NCBI GenBank assembly: GCA_902775735.1
Contig: CACYNH010000027.1
Location: 1-37,195 of the forward strand
Direction: 5' to 3'
DNA length: 37,195 bases
Source of the DNA: an uncultured Erysipelotrichaceae bacterium
GTDB lineage: Bacteria; Bacillota_I; Bacilli_A; Erysipelotrichales; Erysipelotrichaceae
Under the pieces are notes generated by a model. It did not search any database, was not told where the DNA came from, and saw only the letters and a list, made by a program, of their open reading frames with translations. This document shows, one piece after another, positions 6,466-13,277 of the stretch. Positions within the stretch are counted from its first letter, which is position 1; each line of letters starts with the position of its first letter. The position numbers and the translations under genes were made by a program.

Positions 6466-7059
6466 ATGGATCTGAAAGAAATCATCCGCGATTATAAAAA
6501 CAAAACCGGCTGCAACGACAGCGAAATCGCAAGGCGTCTGGGCCTTTCACGCTCCACAACAAGCCGCTGGGCCAGCGGTCAGATCAAACGGGTTTCCCCT
6601 GACATCATGGTGAAGCTCTCCGAACTTGTCGGCTACAATGTCGAACCGGTGCTCAAGGGCATGGACATCTCCGTGAAGCTGCCGGTGCTCGGCTTCGTCA
6701 AAGGCGGCTATGACCTCTTTGCGGAAGAGAATTATATCGGCGAGGAGGACGCTTCCCTCTCCGACTGCAAGAGCGGCGACTACTATCTTCAGGTCACCGG
6801 CAACTCGATGAACGGTGTCGGCATCATGGACGGCTCGCTTGTCTTGGTGCAGCAGACCGACCATATCAGCAGCGGCGAAATCGGCGTTGTCCTGATCGAC
6901 CAGGAGGTCACCGTCAAAAAGGTTGTCCTCAAAAAGAACATGATGATCCTTGAGGCCGCCAATCCGGACGTGGAAAACAGATATTTCACCTCCGATGAAA
7001 TCCAGAACACGCCGGTGCGCGTGATCGGCCGCGTCATCTCCTGCAAAACCTATTTCTGA
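6466..7059 (+). CDS. XRE-family repressor with S24 autocleavage domain (HdiR/LexA-like)
   Basis: A DNA-damage-responsive transcriptional repressor of the HTH-plus-S24-peptidase type. Residues 1-60 form an XRE helix-turn-helix (SEIARRLGLSRSTTSRW). Residues 70-197 form the LexA/UmuD-like domain with Ser114 in GNSM and Lys151 in EVTVKK, 37 residues apart as in E. coli LexA. The expected Ala-Gly scissile bond aligns with Gly80-Gly81 (VKGGY), which is unusual. GAGG precedes the ATG by 9 nt. It is divergent from dinB with shared repeats in both promoters, so dinB and itself are the likely targets. Family is clear; RecA-stimulated cleavage is inferred from HdiR and LexA. Confidence 0.88.
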   Translation: MDLKEIIRDYKNKTGCNDSEIARRLGLSRSTTSRWASGQIKRVSPDIMVKLSELVGYNVEPVLKGMDISVKLPVLGFVKGGYDLFAEENYIGEEDASLSDCKSGDYYLQVTGNSMNGVGIMDGSLVLVQQTDHISSGEIGVVLIDQEVTVKKVVLKKNMMILEAANPDVENRYFTSDEIQNTPVRVIGRVISCKTYF

Positions 7060-7069
7060 GCATCAGAAA

Positions 7070-7104
7070 GCCCTGCGGGTTAAAATCCGCAGGGCGTCTT
7101 TTTT
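7070..7104. terminator. bidirectional terminator between repressor and ROK kinase genes
   Basis: GCCCTGCGG and CCGCAGGGC form a perfect 9-bp stem (7070-7078/7087-7095) followed by a T run on the plus strand and by TTTCTG on the minus strand. It serves two converging genes. Confidence 0.88.
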
Positions 7105-7120
7105 GTTTTCTGTGATGTGA

Positions 7121-8038
7121 TTAAGCGGCGCCGCCGAGTTCGTAGAGGTAGTGGTAAAGCGCACCGATCATGTTGGCGTCATTGCCGAAGGAGCACGGCT
7201 GGATGTCGGGCAGTGTATAAGGCATGTGGCCTTCCAGCGGCGCGTTGATTTCCTTGATGACTTCTCTCAGTGTATCCAGCAGGATGGGCTGTCTGGAGAT
7301 GCCGCCGCCGATGGAAACGCGGTCAACGTCGAGAATGGTCTGCAGGGATATGATTCCGGTCGCAAGACCCTCGCAGTATTTGCGGATGGCAGCCAGGGCG
7401 TCGGGATCGCCTTCGTTGGCTTTTCCGAAGAGGATGCGTCCGTTGAGTTCCGCCGGATCGGCGCCGATTCTTTCGGCATAGCCTTTGACCAGGGCGGGAA
7501 CGCCGTTCTGCCCTGCCCAGGAGTTGTCGTGCGGATTGAAGGGTTCGTCAAGACGGGTTGAGATGACGGAGAATTCGCCGGCCGCGAATGTGGAGCCTCT
7601 GTAGAGGGCGCCGTTGATGATGACAGCACCGCCGATTCCGGTGCCGAGAACGATGACTTCGCCGTTTGTGATGCCGTGCATGGAGCCCATCCAGATCTCC
7701 GCGAGTGCCGCTGCCTTGGCATCGTTTTCGACCGCGAAAGGAACCGGGATTCTTTCCGCAAGGCGGTCCTTCAGGTTGACGCCGCTGATGTACTTCAGGG
7801 CGCCGGAGGTGTAGAAGTAGCCGGTCGAGGAATCGATCTTGCCGGGGGCCGCCATCGCCAGGGCGGCGATCTCCTGGTCAGCGAACTGTTCATACAGGTT
7901 CACGATCGTGTCGATAAAGACTTCAAGTCCTTCGTAAGGTGTGGGGATTTCTCCCTTGGCGGCGATTTCCGCTTCCTCGCTCATGAGGGCGTACTTGATG
8001 TTGGTGCCGCCGACGTCAATTGTCAGATAATTTGCCAT
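7121..8038 (-). CDS. ROK family sugar kinase
   Basis: A cytosolic ATP-dependent hexose or amino-sugar kinase of the ROK family, 305 residues. The N-terminal phosphate loop is DVGGTNIKYAL, the catalytic Asp lies in ENDAKAAALAE, and LGTGIGGAVI follows. The usual His/Cys zinc motif of glucokinase-type ROK proteins is missing: the AGEFSVIS segment takes the place of GEFGH, and no Cys-x-Cys cluster follows. This places it in the zinc-less ROK subgroup, and the sugar cannot be named. There is no N-terminal HTH, so it is not a ROK repressor. GGAAGGA precedes the ATG. Single gene, with a dyad just upstream that may be an operator. Confidence 0.88.
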   Translation of the reverse strand: MANYLTIDVGGTNIKYALMSEEAEIAAKGEIPTPYEGLEVFIDTIVNLYEQFADQEIAALAMAAPGKIDSSTGYFYTSGALKYISGVNLKDRLAERIPVPFAVENDAKAAALAEIWMGSMHGITNGEVIVLGTGIGGAVIINGALYRGSTFAAGEFSVISTRLDEPFNPHDNSWAGQNGVPALVKGYAERIGADPAELNGRILFGKANEGDPDALAAIRKYCEGLATGIISLQTILDVDRVSIGGGISRQPILLDTLREVIKEINAPLEGHMPYTLPDIQPCSFGNDANMIGALYHYLYELGGAA

Positions 8039-8054
8039 TATGGTTTCCTTCCAT

Positions 8055-8080
8055 GTATAACTGCGCTGCAGTTCTTATAC
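8055..8080. promoter_or_regulatory. dyad symmetry upstream of the ROK kinase
   Basis: An inner perfect dyad ACTGC-GCT-GCAGT (8060-8072) is flanked by GTATA and TATAC (8055-8059 and 8076-8080). It lies 17 nt before the kinase start codon and probably overlaps its transcription start, fitting an operator for a sugar-responsive repressor not encoded nearby. Confidence 0.4.
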
Positions 8081-8174
8081 ATTAATTAAATCAGACCGGG
8101 ACGATTGTGCGCAATATGAAAGATCATGAGGCGCAGGATTCTGATCTCTTTTTTCTCTGCAGTGCTGCCTGAGA

Positions 8175-8203
8175 CAGAAAAAGAGCCCGCGGAATGCAGG
8201 CTC
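8175..8203 (-). terminator. terminator of the feo operon
   Basis: Stem 8183-8190/8196-8203 with one G-U pair, followed on the minus strand by TTTTTCTG, 13 nt after the stop of the last operon gene. Confidence 0.82.
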
Positions 8204-8215
8204 AGAAATGACATT

Positions 8216-8446
8216 TTATTCTGCGGCAGCCGCGAGACCCTTTTCCGTCAGGTAGACGATTCCGTAGTGCTCCTTGTTTATATAGCCCATCTCAGAGAGA
8301 CGGTCCATCATCGTATGCACAGAGGAACGGGAAACCTGCAGGGCTCTGGCCACTTCAATACTGCGGATGCCGCGGCCGGAAGGATCGATTTCCTTCAGGA
8401 CATTCAGGTATTTCCGCATGGCCGCTGTGGGTTCGTTTCTGCTCAT
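8216..8446 (-). CDS. stand-alone DtxR-type winged-helix protein (FeoC-like position)
   Basis: A 76-residue protein consisting only of a winged helix-turn-helix: RSIEVARALQVSRSSVHTMMDRLSE as the HTH, then a wing reading GIVYLTEKG. This matches the N-terminal DNA-binding domain of DtxR/MntR iron- and manganese-dependent repressors, without their metal-binding dimerisation or SH3-like domains. AGAGGAAAG precedes the ATG. It is the last gene of the feo unit, 75 nt after feoB. In enterobacteria this place is held by FeoC, a different small winged helix. It may regulate FeoB or bind the feo operators together with a partner. Alternative: a MarR-like fragment. Function is inference. Confidence 0.78.
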   Translation of the reverse strand: MSRNEPTAAMRKYLNVLKEIDPSGRGIRSIEVARALQVSRSSVHTMMDRLSEMGYINKEHYGIVYLTEKGLAAAAE

Positions 8447-8521
8447 AATGCTTTCCTCTTACAGAAACGGCAGGCGCGGTATGATGCCGCCGCCTGCCAT
8501 TGTCTGAATGATTCAGTCAGC

Positions 8522-10930
8522 TCAGGCCTTTGCGGTCTGAAGTGTTGTCGCTTCTTTGTAAGGACGGACAAGCAGCCAGATGATTCCGGCAACCAGGGCG
8601 ATCGCAATGATTCCGCCGAAGATGTTGCCGGCGCCTGTGACCAGGGAACCGAGCTGGAAGATGATGAAGGCGACGACATAGGCGAGCAGGCACTGGTAGC
8701 CGATCGCGAACCATGTCCACTTCGCGCTGTTCATTTCACGCTTGATGGCGCCGATTGCGGCGAAGCACGGAGCGCACAGCAGGTTGAACGCGAGGAACGC
8801 GTAGCCGGCCAGGGCTGTCAGGCCTTCAAAGTCGAGGACGCCGAAGACGCCGACGACTTCTTCCTTGGCGACAAGACCCATGACGGTCGCGATGGTCGCC
8901 TTGATGTCATCGAATCCGAGCGGAGCGAAAATCCACTTGATGCCGTTGCCGAACGCGCCGAGAACGGAGTCTTCAAGTTCAAGGTCAGGGTTCCAGCCGA
9001 ACGCGCCGTCGGTCCAGCCGAATGTGGAACCGGCCCAGATAACAATGGAGGACAGCAGGATGATGGAGCCTGCCTTCTTGATGAAGGACCAGCCTCTTTC
9101 CCACATGGATCTCAGGATGTTGCCGACTGTCGGCCAGTGGTAAGCGGGAAGTTCCATGACGAACGGAGCCGGATCGCCCGCGAACATCTTTGTCTTCTTC
9201 AGGATGATACCGGAGATGATGATCGCGCCGATGCCCAGGAAGTATGCGCTCGGGGCAACCCAGGAGGCACCCTTGAAGAGAGCGGATGTGATCAGGGCAA
9301 TGATCGGCAGCTTGGCGCCGCACGGAATGAATGTTGTGGTCATGATCGTCATACGGCGGTCACGTTCATTTTCGATTGTTCTGGAAGCCATGACGCCCGG
9401 AACGCCGCAGCCTGTACCGATCAGGACAGGGATGAAGCTCTTGCCGGACAGACCGAACTTTCTGAAGATACGGTCCATAACGAATGCGATACGTGCCATG
9501 TAGCCGCAGGACTCGAGGAATGCCAGGAAAGCAAACAGGACGAACATCTGCGGAACGAAACCGAGAACAGCGCCGACGCCGGCGATGATGCCGTCGAGGA
9601 TCAGTGACTTCAGGAAGTCGTTGCAGTTGATCGCGTCAAGCAGATTTTCCACGAGAACCGGAACACCCGGAACCCAATTGCCGTAGTCTTCGTTGGCAGG
9701 CAGCTCAGCGTCTTCGCCAAGAGCGGTGTCAACAGTATCGGAAATGCTGTAGGCGCCGTCAGCCTTTTCATCAAGCTCAGCACCATAGAAGCCGTATGCT
9801 TCATCGAACGCTTCGTAATCGCCGTCTTCAATTGCGGCCAGGATTTCATCCGCGCCTGTGATGCCGGCGTCAGCCGCCTTCTGAACGTTAGCGGTCACCT
9901 CGTCTGTCCAGACGTTTGCGGCGTAGTATTCATTCATCGCTTCGGTGTATTCCTCACGGCCGTTGCCGAAGAGGTAATAGCCGTCACCGAAGAGACCGTC
10001 ATTGGTCCAGTCAGTCACGAATGTACCGACGGTTGTGACGGAAACGTAGTAAACCAGCCACATGACGCAGAAGAAGATCGGCAGGGCCAGCCATCTGTTT
10101 GTGACGATCTTGTCGATCTTGTCGGAAACAGACAGTTCGCCGGCGCCCTTCTTGCCATAGGTGCCTTTGAGGGCGGAAGCGATCCATTCATATCTCTCGT
10201 TTGTGATGATGCTTTCGGAGTCATCATCATGGGCGTTTTCGATCTTTGTGATGATTTCTTCAGCTTTGGGAGCCAGTGCCGCAACGTTTTCGGGCAGCTT
10301 GTCGTCTCTTTCAAACAGCTTGACCGCAAACCATCTCTTCAGATGCGCGGGAACGCCGCCCAGCAGACCTTCAATGTCGGTGAGGGCGCCTTCAACGTCT
10401 TTTGCGAATTTGATGGGTTTCGCGTTCTTCTTCGCTTCGGCTGCCTTAAGAGCTGCTTCAGCGGCTTCCATGATGCCTGTGCCTTTGAGAGCGGAAATGG
10501 AGATGACCTCAACGCCGAGTTCTTTGGAGAGCTTTTTGAGATCGATCTTGTCGCCGTTCTTCTCGATCAGGTCGGCCATGTTTACGGCAACGACGACCGG
10601 GATGCCCAGTTCAAGCAGCTGGGTGGTCAGATACAGGTTTCTTTCCAGGTTGGTACCGTCAACGATGTTGAGGATGCCGTCCGGATTTTCATCGACCAGG
10701 AAGTTTCTGGATACGACTTCCTCGGTTGTGTAAGGTGAAAGTGAGTAAATACCCGGAAGGTCTTCGATCATGACATCCTTGTGTCCCTTGAGACGGCCTT
10801 CCTTCTTTTCAACTGTGACGCCCGGCCAGTTGCCGACGAACTGGTTGGAACCGGTCAGAGCGTTGAACAGTGTGGTTTTGCCGCTGTTGGGGTTGCCCGC
10901 CAGCGCAATCGTGATTTTACTGTCAGCCAT
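8522..10930 (-). CDS. feoB: ferrous iron transport protein B
   Basis: GTP-dependent Fe(II) importer of the cytoplasmic membrane, 802 residues. The N-terminal G domain has GNPNSGKTT (G1), DLPGIYSLSP (G3) and NMAD (G4), followed by the GDI-like helical domain and the polytopic core with CGYMARIAFVMDR and GTGCGVPGVMASRT, where Cys residues of the gate are expected. Between the first membrane segment and the next (about residues 312-420, DNA about 9671-9997) there is a long acidic, Tyr- and Asp/Glu-rich insertion that is much shorter in E. coli FeoB. GAGGAT precedes the ATG. It follows two feoA genes in one operon, controlled by palindromes at 11421-11463. Confidence 0.96.
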   Translation of the reverse strand: MADSKITIALAGNPNSGKTTLFNALTGSNQFVGNWPGVTVEKKEGRLKGHKDVMIEDLPGIYSLSPYTTEEVVSRNFLVDENPDGILNIVDGTNLERNLYLTTQLLELGIPVVVAVNMADLIEKNGDKIDLKKLSKELGVEVISISALKGTGIMEAAEAALKAAEAKKNAKPIKFAKDVEGALTDIEGLLGGVPAHLKRWFAVKLFERDDKLPENVAALAPKAEEIITKIENAHDDDSESIITNERYEWIASALKGTYGKKGAGELSVSDKIDKIVTNRWLALPIFFCVMWLVYYVSVTTVGTFVTDWTNDGLFGDGYYLFGNGREEYTEAMNEYYAANVWTDEVTANVQKAADAGITGADEILAAIEDGDYEAFDEAYGFYGAELDEKADGAYSISDTVDTALGEDAELPANEDYGNWVPGVPVLVENLLDAINCNDFLKSLILDGIIAGVGAVLGFVPQMFVLFAFLAFLESCGYMARIAFVMDRIFRKFGLSGKSFIPVLIGTGCGVPGVMASRTIENERDRRMTIMTTTFIPCGAKLPIIALITSALFKGASWVAPSAYFLGIGAIIISGIILKKTKMFAGDPAPFVMELPAYHWPTVGNILRSMWERGWSFIKKAGSIILLSSIVIWAGSTFGWTDGAFGWNPDLELEDSVLGAFGNGIKWIFAPLGFDDIKATIATVMGLVAKEEVVGVFGVLDFEGLTALAGYAFLAFNLLCAPCFAAIGAIKREMNSAKWTWFAIGYQCLLAYVVAFIIFQLGSLVTGAGNIFGGIIAIALVAGIIWLLVRPYKEATTLQTAKA

Positions 10931-10954
10931 ATACTCTATCCTCTTCTAATGTTT

Positions 10955-11176
10955 TTATTCGACTTCTACCATCTGCGCATCGTCTTTTCTGAGTGAAAGC
11001 TCATAGCCGCGCACTGTCAGTTCAAGCGGATCGCCCAGCGGCGCCACTTTGCGGACATATACCTCGACGCCCTTGGTAATGCCCATGTCCATGATTCTGC
11101 GCTTGACGGCGCCTTCGCCATGGAGTCTCTTGACTTTCGCGGTCTCTCCGATCGCAACATCTCTTAAGGTTTTCAT
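10955..11176 (-). CDS. feoA: FeoA domain protein (second copy)
   Basis: A 73-residue SH3-like FeoA protein that assists FeoB. It shows the family pattern of a glycine-rich loop with RIMDMGITKGVEVYV, followed by APLGDPLELTVRGYELSLRKDDA, matching the classic core where PLGDPI and the GY-LSLR strand define FeoA. It lies 24 nt upstream of feoB and 10 nt after the other feoA. Of the two paralogues this is the more canonical. Confidence 0.93.
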   Translation of the reverse strand: MKTLRDVAIGETAKVKRLHGEGAVKRRIMDMGITKGVEVYVRKVAPLGDPLELTVRGYELSLRKDDAQMVEVE

Positions 11177-11186
11177 TTCTCCCCTC

Positions 11187-11399
11187 CTATATCATGATCC
11201 GTGTCGCGAGTTCTTTTCCGATCGCGACTCTGGATTCTTTCACATTGACGATGAGATTGCCGTTGACCTCGTTGATCACGGAAACATTGCCGCCGACCAC
11301 AAAGCCGAGGTCCGCCAGGTGCTGTCTCACCTCGCTGTTTCCGCCGATTTTACGGATGGTGTATTCCACACCTCTGTCTGCAATTGTTAAAGGCATCAT
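11187..11399 (-). CDS. feoA: FeoA domain protein (first copy)
   Basis: A 70-residue FeoA-type SH3-like protein, first gene of the operon. It contains RQHLADLGFVVGGNVSVI and ends VKESRVAIGKELATRI. The PLGDP-like loop is replaced by NGNLIVNV, making it the divergent partner of the downstream canonical FeoA. Two adjacent ATGs follow GGGAGGA; the first is used here. Paired FeoA proteins of unequal type are common in Bacillota feo operons and may form a heteromer at FeoB. Confidence 0.9.
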   Translation of the reverse strand: MMPLTIADRGVEYTIRKIGGNSEVRQHLADLGFVVGGNVSVINEVNGNLIVNVKESRVAIGKELATRIMI

Positions 11400-11420
11400 T
11401 TTATTCCTCCCATAACAGTG

Positions 11421-11438
11421 TTAGTTATATTCAACTAA
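11421..11438. promoter_or_regulatory. feo operator 1 (18-bp palindrome)
   Basis: TTAGTT and AACTAA around a 6-bp spacer, perfect arms. It lies downstream of the -10 in the feo leader. The half-site resembles TTAG-type boxes of DtxR/MntR-family metal repressors, so Fe(II)-dependent repression is likely by analogy. Confidence 0.65.
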
Positions 11439-11445
11439 CTCCTAC

Positions 11446-11463
11446 TTAGTTTAAGATAACTAA
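11446..11463. promoter_or_regulatory. feo operator 2 (18-bp palindrome)
   Basis: A second copy with identical TTAGTT/AACTAA arms and 6-bp spacer, centred 25 bp from the first. It covers the -10 box, so binding would block RNA polymerase directly. Confidence 0.68.
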
Positions 11464-11476
11464 CCTTACATGTCAA
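11448..11476 (-). promoter_or_regulatory. feo operon promoter
   Basis: Minus-strand consensus -35 TTGACA (11471-11476) and -10 TAAACT (11448-11453), spacing 17 bp. The -10 lies inside operator 2. Confidence 0.72.
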
Positions 11477-11477
11477 T

Positions 11478-11508
11478 ATAAAAACGGCGATTGATTGTTT
11501 CGCCGTTT
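11478..11508 (-). terminator. terminator of the flippase gene
   Basis: AAACGGCG and CGCCGTTT form an 8-bp stem (11482-11489/11501-11508) with a T-rich tail on the minus strand, just after the stop at 11513. The tail abuts the feo promoter. Confidence 0.78.
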
Positions 11509-11512
11509 AAGA

Positions 11513-13147
11513 TCATGCCCTTTTCAGGAATCTCGAGAATTTCACATGGAAGATTGTCTGCGGCACCCGCATGAAGGCGGTGACGCCGAAATAGACAAGC
11601 ACACTGAGGATGCCGTTGGCCAGCAGTTTGACAAGACATGCCAGCTTCGCCCCTTCCCCGGCGTATAAACCGATGCGGTCAAGAAGCAGCTTGACGCCCC
11701 ACATGATGAGGGTGGCGATGCAGATCTTTACGATCTTGCGGATCAGAGGTCTGAAGCTGATATTGTAGGTCTTTGAGATTTCCGCAAGATTGGCGGCGGA
11801 TAAATAGATATTCCCGCACATCGAGGAGATGACCGCGCCCGGGAATCCCCAGAGATAAATGAACGGAACCATGAGGATGCCCTTGATCAGGAAGTTGATC
11901 AGCAGCCTCTTTAAGACATTTTTCTTTAAGCCGAGCGCCATCATGATATTGGTGACGACCGGTCCGACCGTGCCAAGGAACCCTTCGATTGCAATCCAGG
12001 AGAGCACCGCCGAGCTGGTCGCGAGATCATCCGTATAGAAAAGGATGTGGTAGAGCTCGCGGGAATACAGGAAGATGCAGAAGGAAACCGGCAAGCCGAT
12101 ATAGAAGATGATGTTGAGACAGTCCCTGACGTTGGCCGAGACTCTCTTCATCTTTCTTTCCTCCAGAGCGGAGGAGATATGCGGTATGAGCGCGGAAGTG
12201 AAGCCGGGCGCCAGGATCATCGGGATCGCGGTGAGCTTGGTGCCGACATAGTTGCAGGCGGACAGGATGACGTCCTGGGTATGGCCGTCAAAACCGTGCA
12301 GGCGCAGTCCCAGCGGCAGCAATATACTGTTGAAGATGTCATCGCAATAGCCCATGATCGCAACCAGCAGGTACGGAATCGCCAGGGCGAGGAATTCCTT
12401 CATCATCGCCTTCTGTTCCAGACCTTCGGTGGTCTGAACTGCTGCCCCTTCCCTGATTTCGGTGATTTTGCGGCGGTCGAATGCGTAGATCTGCAGGATG
12501 CCGGCAATTGCGGCGACCGAGGTCGAAAGCACGGCCGTATATAATGCGAACTTTCTTTCCTTATTCAGCACATAAACTAAAAGCCAGGAGACCGAAAGCA
12601 GGAAGCCGACGCGGAACAATTGTTCAAAAGCCTGCGAGAAGGCGTATTCCTGCATTTCCCTGCGGCCCTGATAAAAGCCGCGGAACGCGGACAGAACGGG
12701 AACGAAGAAGATCGCCATCGCAAGGAGTCTGAGCACCCAGCCCATGACGGCCGTTCCTTCCGGCGCGATCAGATTTGCCAGAAGACCTGAAAGCCCCGCC
12801 ATCAGCAGCATTCCCGCCGCTCCGGTCACGGCCATCGTCATCAGCGAAATCTTACGGATCAGTAAGAGCGACTTATGATCCTCACGCACGGAATAGCGGG
12901 CGACCAGGGTCGCGATCGCAAACGGGAATCCGGCAGTGAAAACATTGAGGATGTAGCTGTAAATACGGTAGGCGGTGCCGTAATAGCTCATGTAGGCGTC
13001 AGAGCCCAGGATCGTCGAAAGCGGAATGGAATAGAACAGGCCGAGGGCTTTTGCCACAAACAGGCCGCCGGTTCCGACAAGACCGGAAAGTATAATCGAC
13101 TTCTTGACTCTTGAAGTGTCTTTTGTTTTTTCAGAAGTTTCTGTCAT
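11513..13147 (-). CDS. MurJ/SpoVB-type polysaccharide or lipid II flippase
   Basis: A polytopic MOP-superfamily exporter of 544 residues with about 14 hydrophobic segments. It begins with a charged tail and then SIILSGLVGTGGLFVAKALGLFYSIPLSTILGS, the typical opening of the polysaccharide biosynthesis/MurJ/SpoVB group that flips undecaprenyl-linked sugars such as lipid II. The start at 13147 is preferred to the frame's first ATG at 13201, as AGAGG lies 7 nt before it and the longer version runs over the promoter. It is divergent from a FemAB cell-wall ligase. Lipid II is the likely cargo, but a teichoic or capsule intermediate cannot be excluded. Specific symbol withheld because murJ, spoVB and ytgP paralogues coexist in this phylum. 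Confidence 0.85.
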   Translation of the reverse strand: MTETSEKTKDTSRVKKSIILSGLVGTGGLFVAKALGLFYSIPLSTILGSDAYMSYYGTAYRIYSYILNVFTAGFPFAIATLVARYSVREDHKSLLLIRKISLMTMAVTGAAGMLLMAGLSGLLANLIAPEGTAVMGWVLRLLAMAIFFVPVLSAFRGFYQGRREMQEYAFSQAFEQLFRVGFLLSVSWLLVYVLNKERKFALYTAVLSTSVAAIAGILQIYAFDRRKITEIREGAAVQTTEGLEQKAMMKEFLALAIPYLLVAIMGYCDDIFNSILLPLGLRLHGFDGHTQDVILSACNYVGTKLTAIPMILAPGFTSALIPHISSALEERKMKRVSANVRDCLNIIFYIGLPVSFCIFLYSRELYHILFYTDDLATSSAVLSWIAIEGFLGTVGPVVTNIMMALGLKKNVLKRLLINFLIKGILMVPFIYLWGFPGAVISSMCGNIYLSAANLAEISKTYNISFRPLIRKIVKICIATLIMWGVKLLLDRIGLYAGEGAKLACLVKLLANGILSVLVYFGVTAFMRVPQTIFHVKFSRFLKRA

Positions 13148-13219
13148 AAATACCTCTACGGAACTAAAGTATACCCCATAATCGGCCGGAAATGATACCA
13201 AAGTGAGCGCCTCTTCAAT

Positions 13220-13249
13220 CTGCCAATTTATCTCTCTTTCATATATAAT
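13220..13249 (+). promoter_or_regulatory. promoter of the FemAB gene
   Basis: CTGCCA (13220-13225) and consensus TATAAT (13244-13249), spacing 18 bp, 28 nt before the chosen start codon. It supports the shorter FemAB start. Confidence 0.6.
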
Positions 13250-13277
13250 GGTGCGGTACCATGTGAGGTTTTTGAAT

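Noticed and set aside
8126..9607. Long 493-codon plus-strand frame opposite feoB
   Set aside because: Antisense shadow of feoB and the winged-helix gene: low-complexity Asp/Glu/Gly-rich composition, no ribosome site and no recognisable domain.
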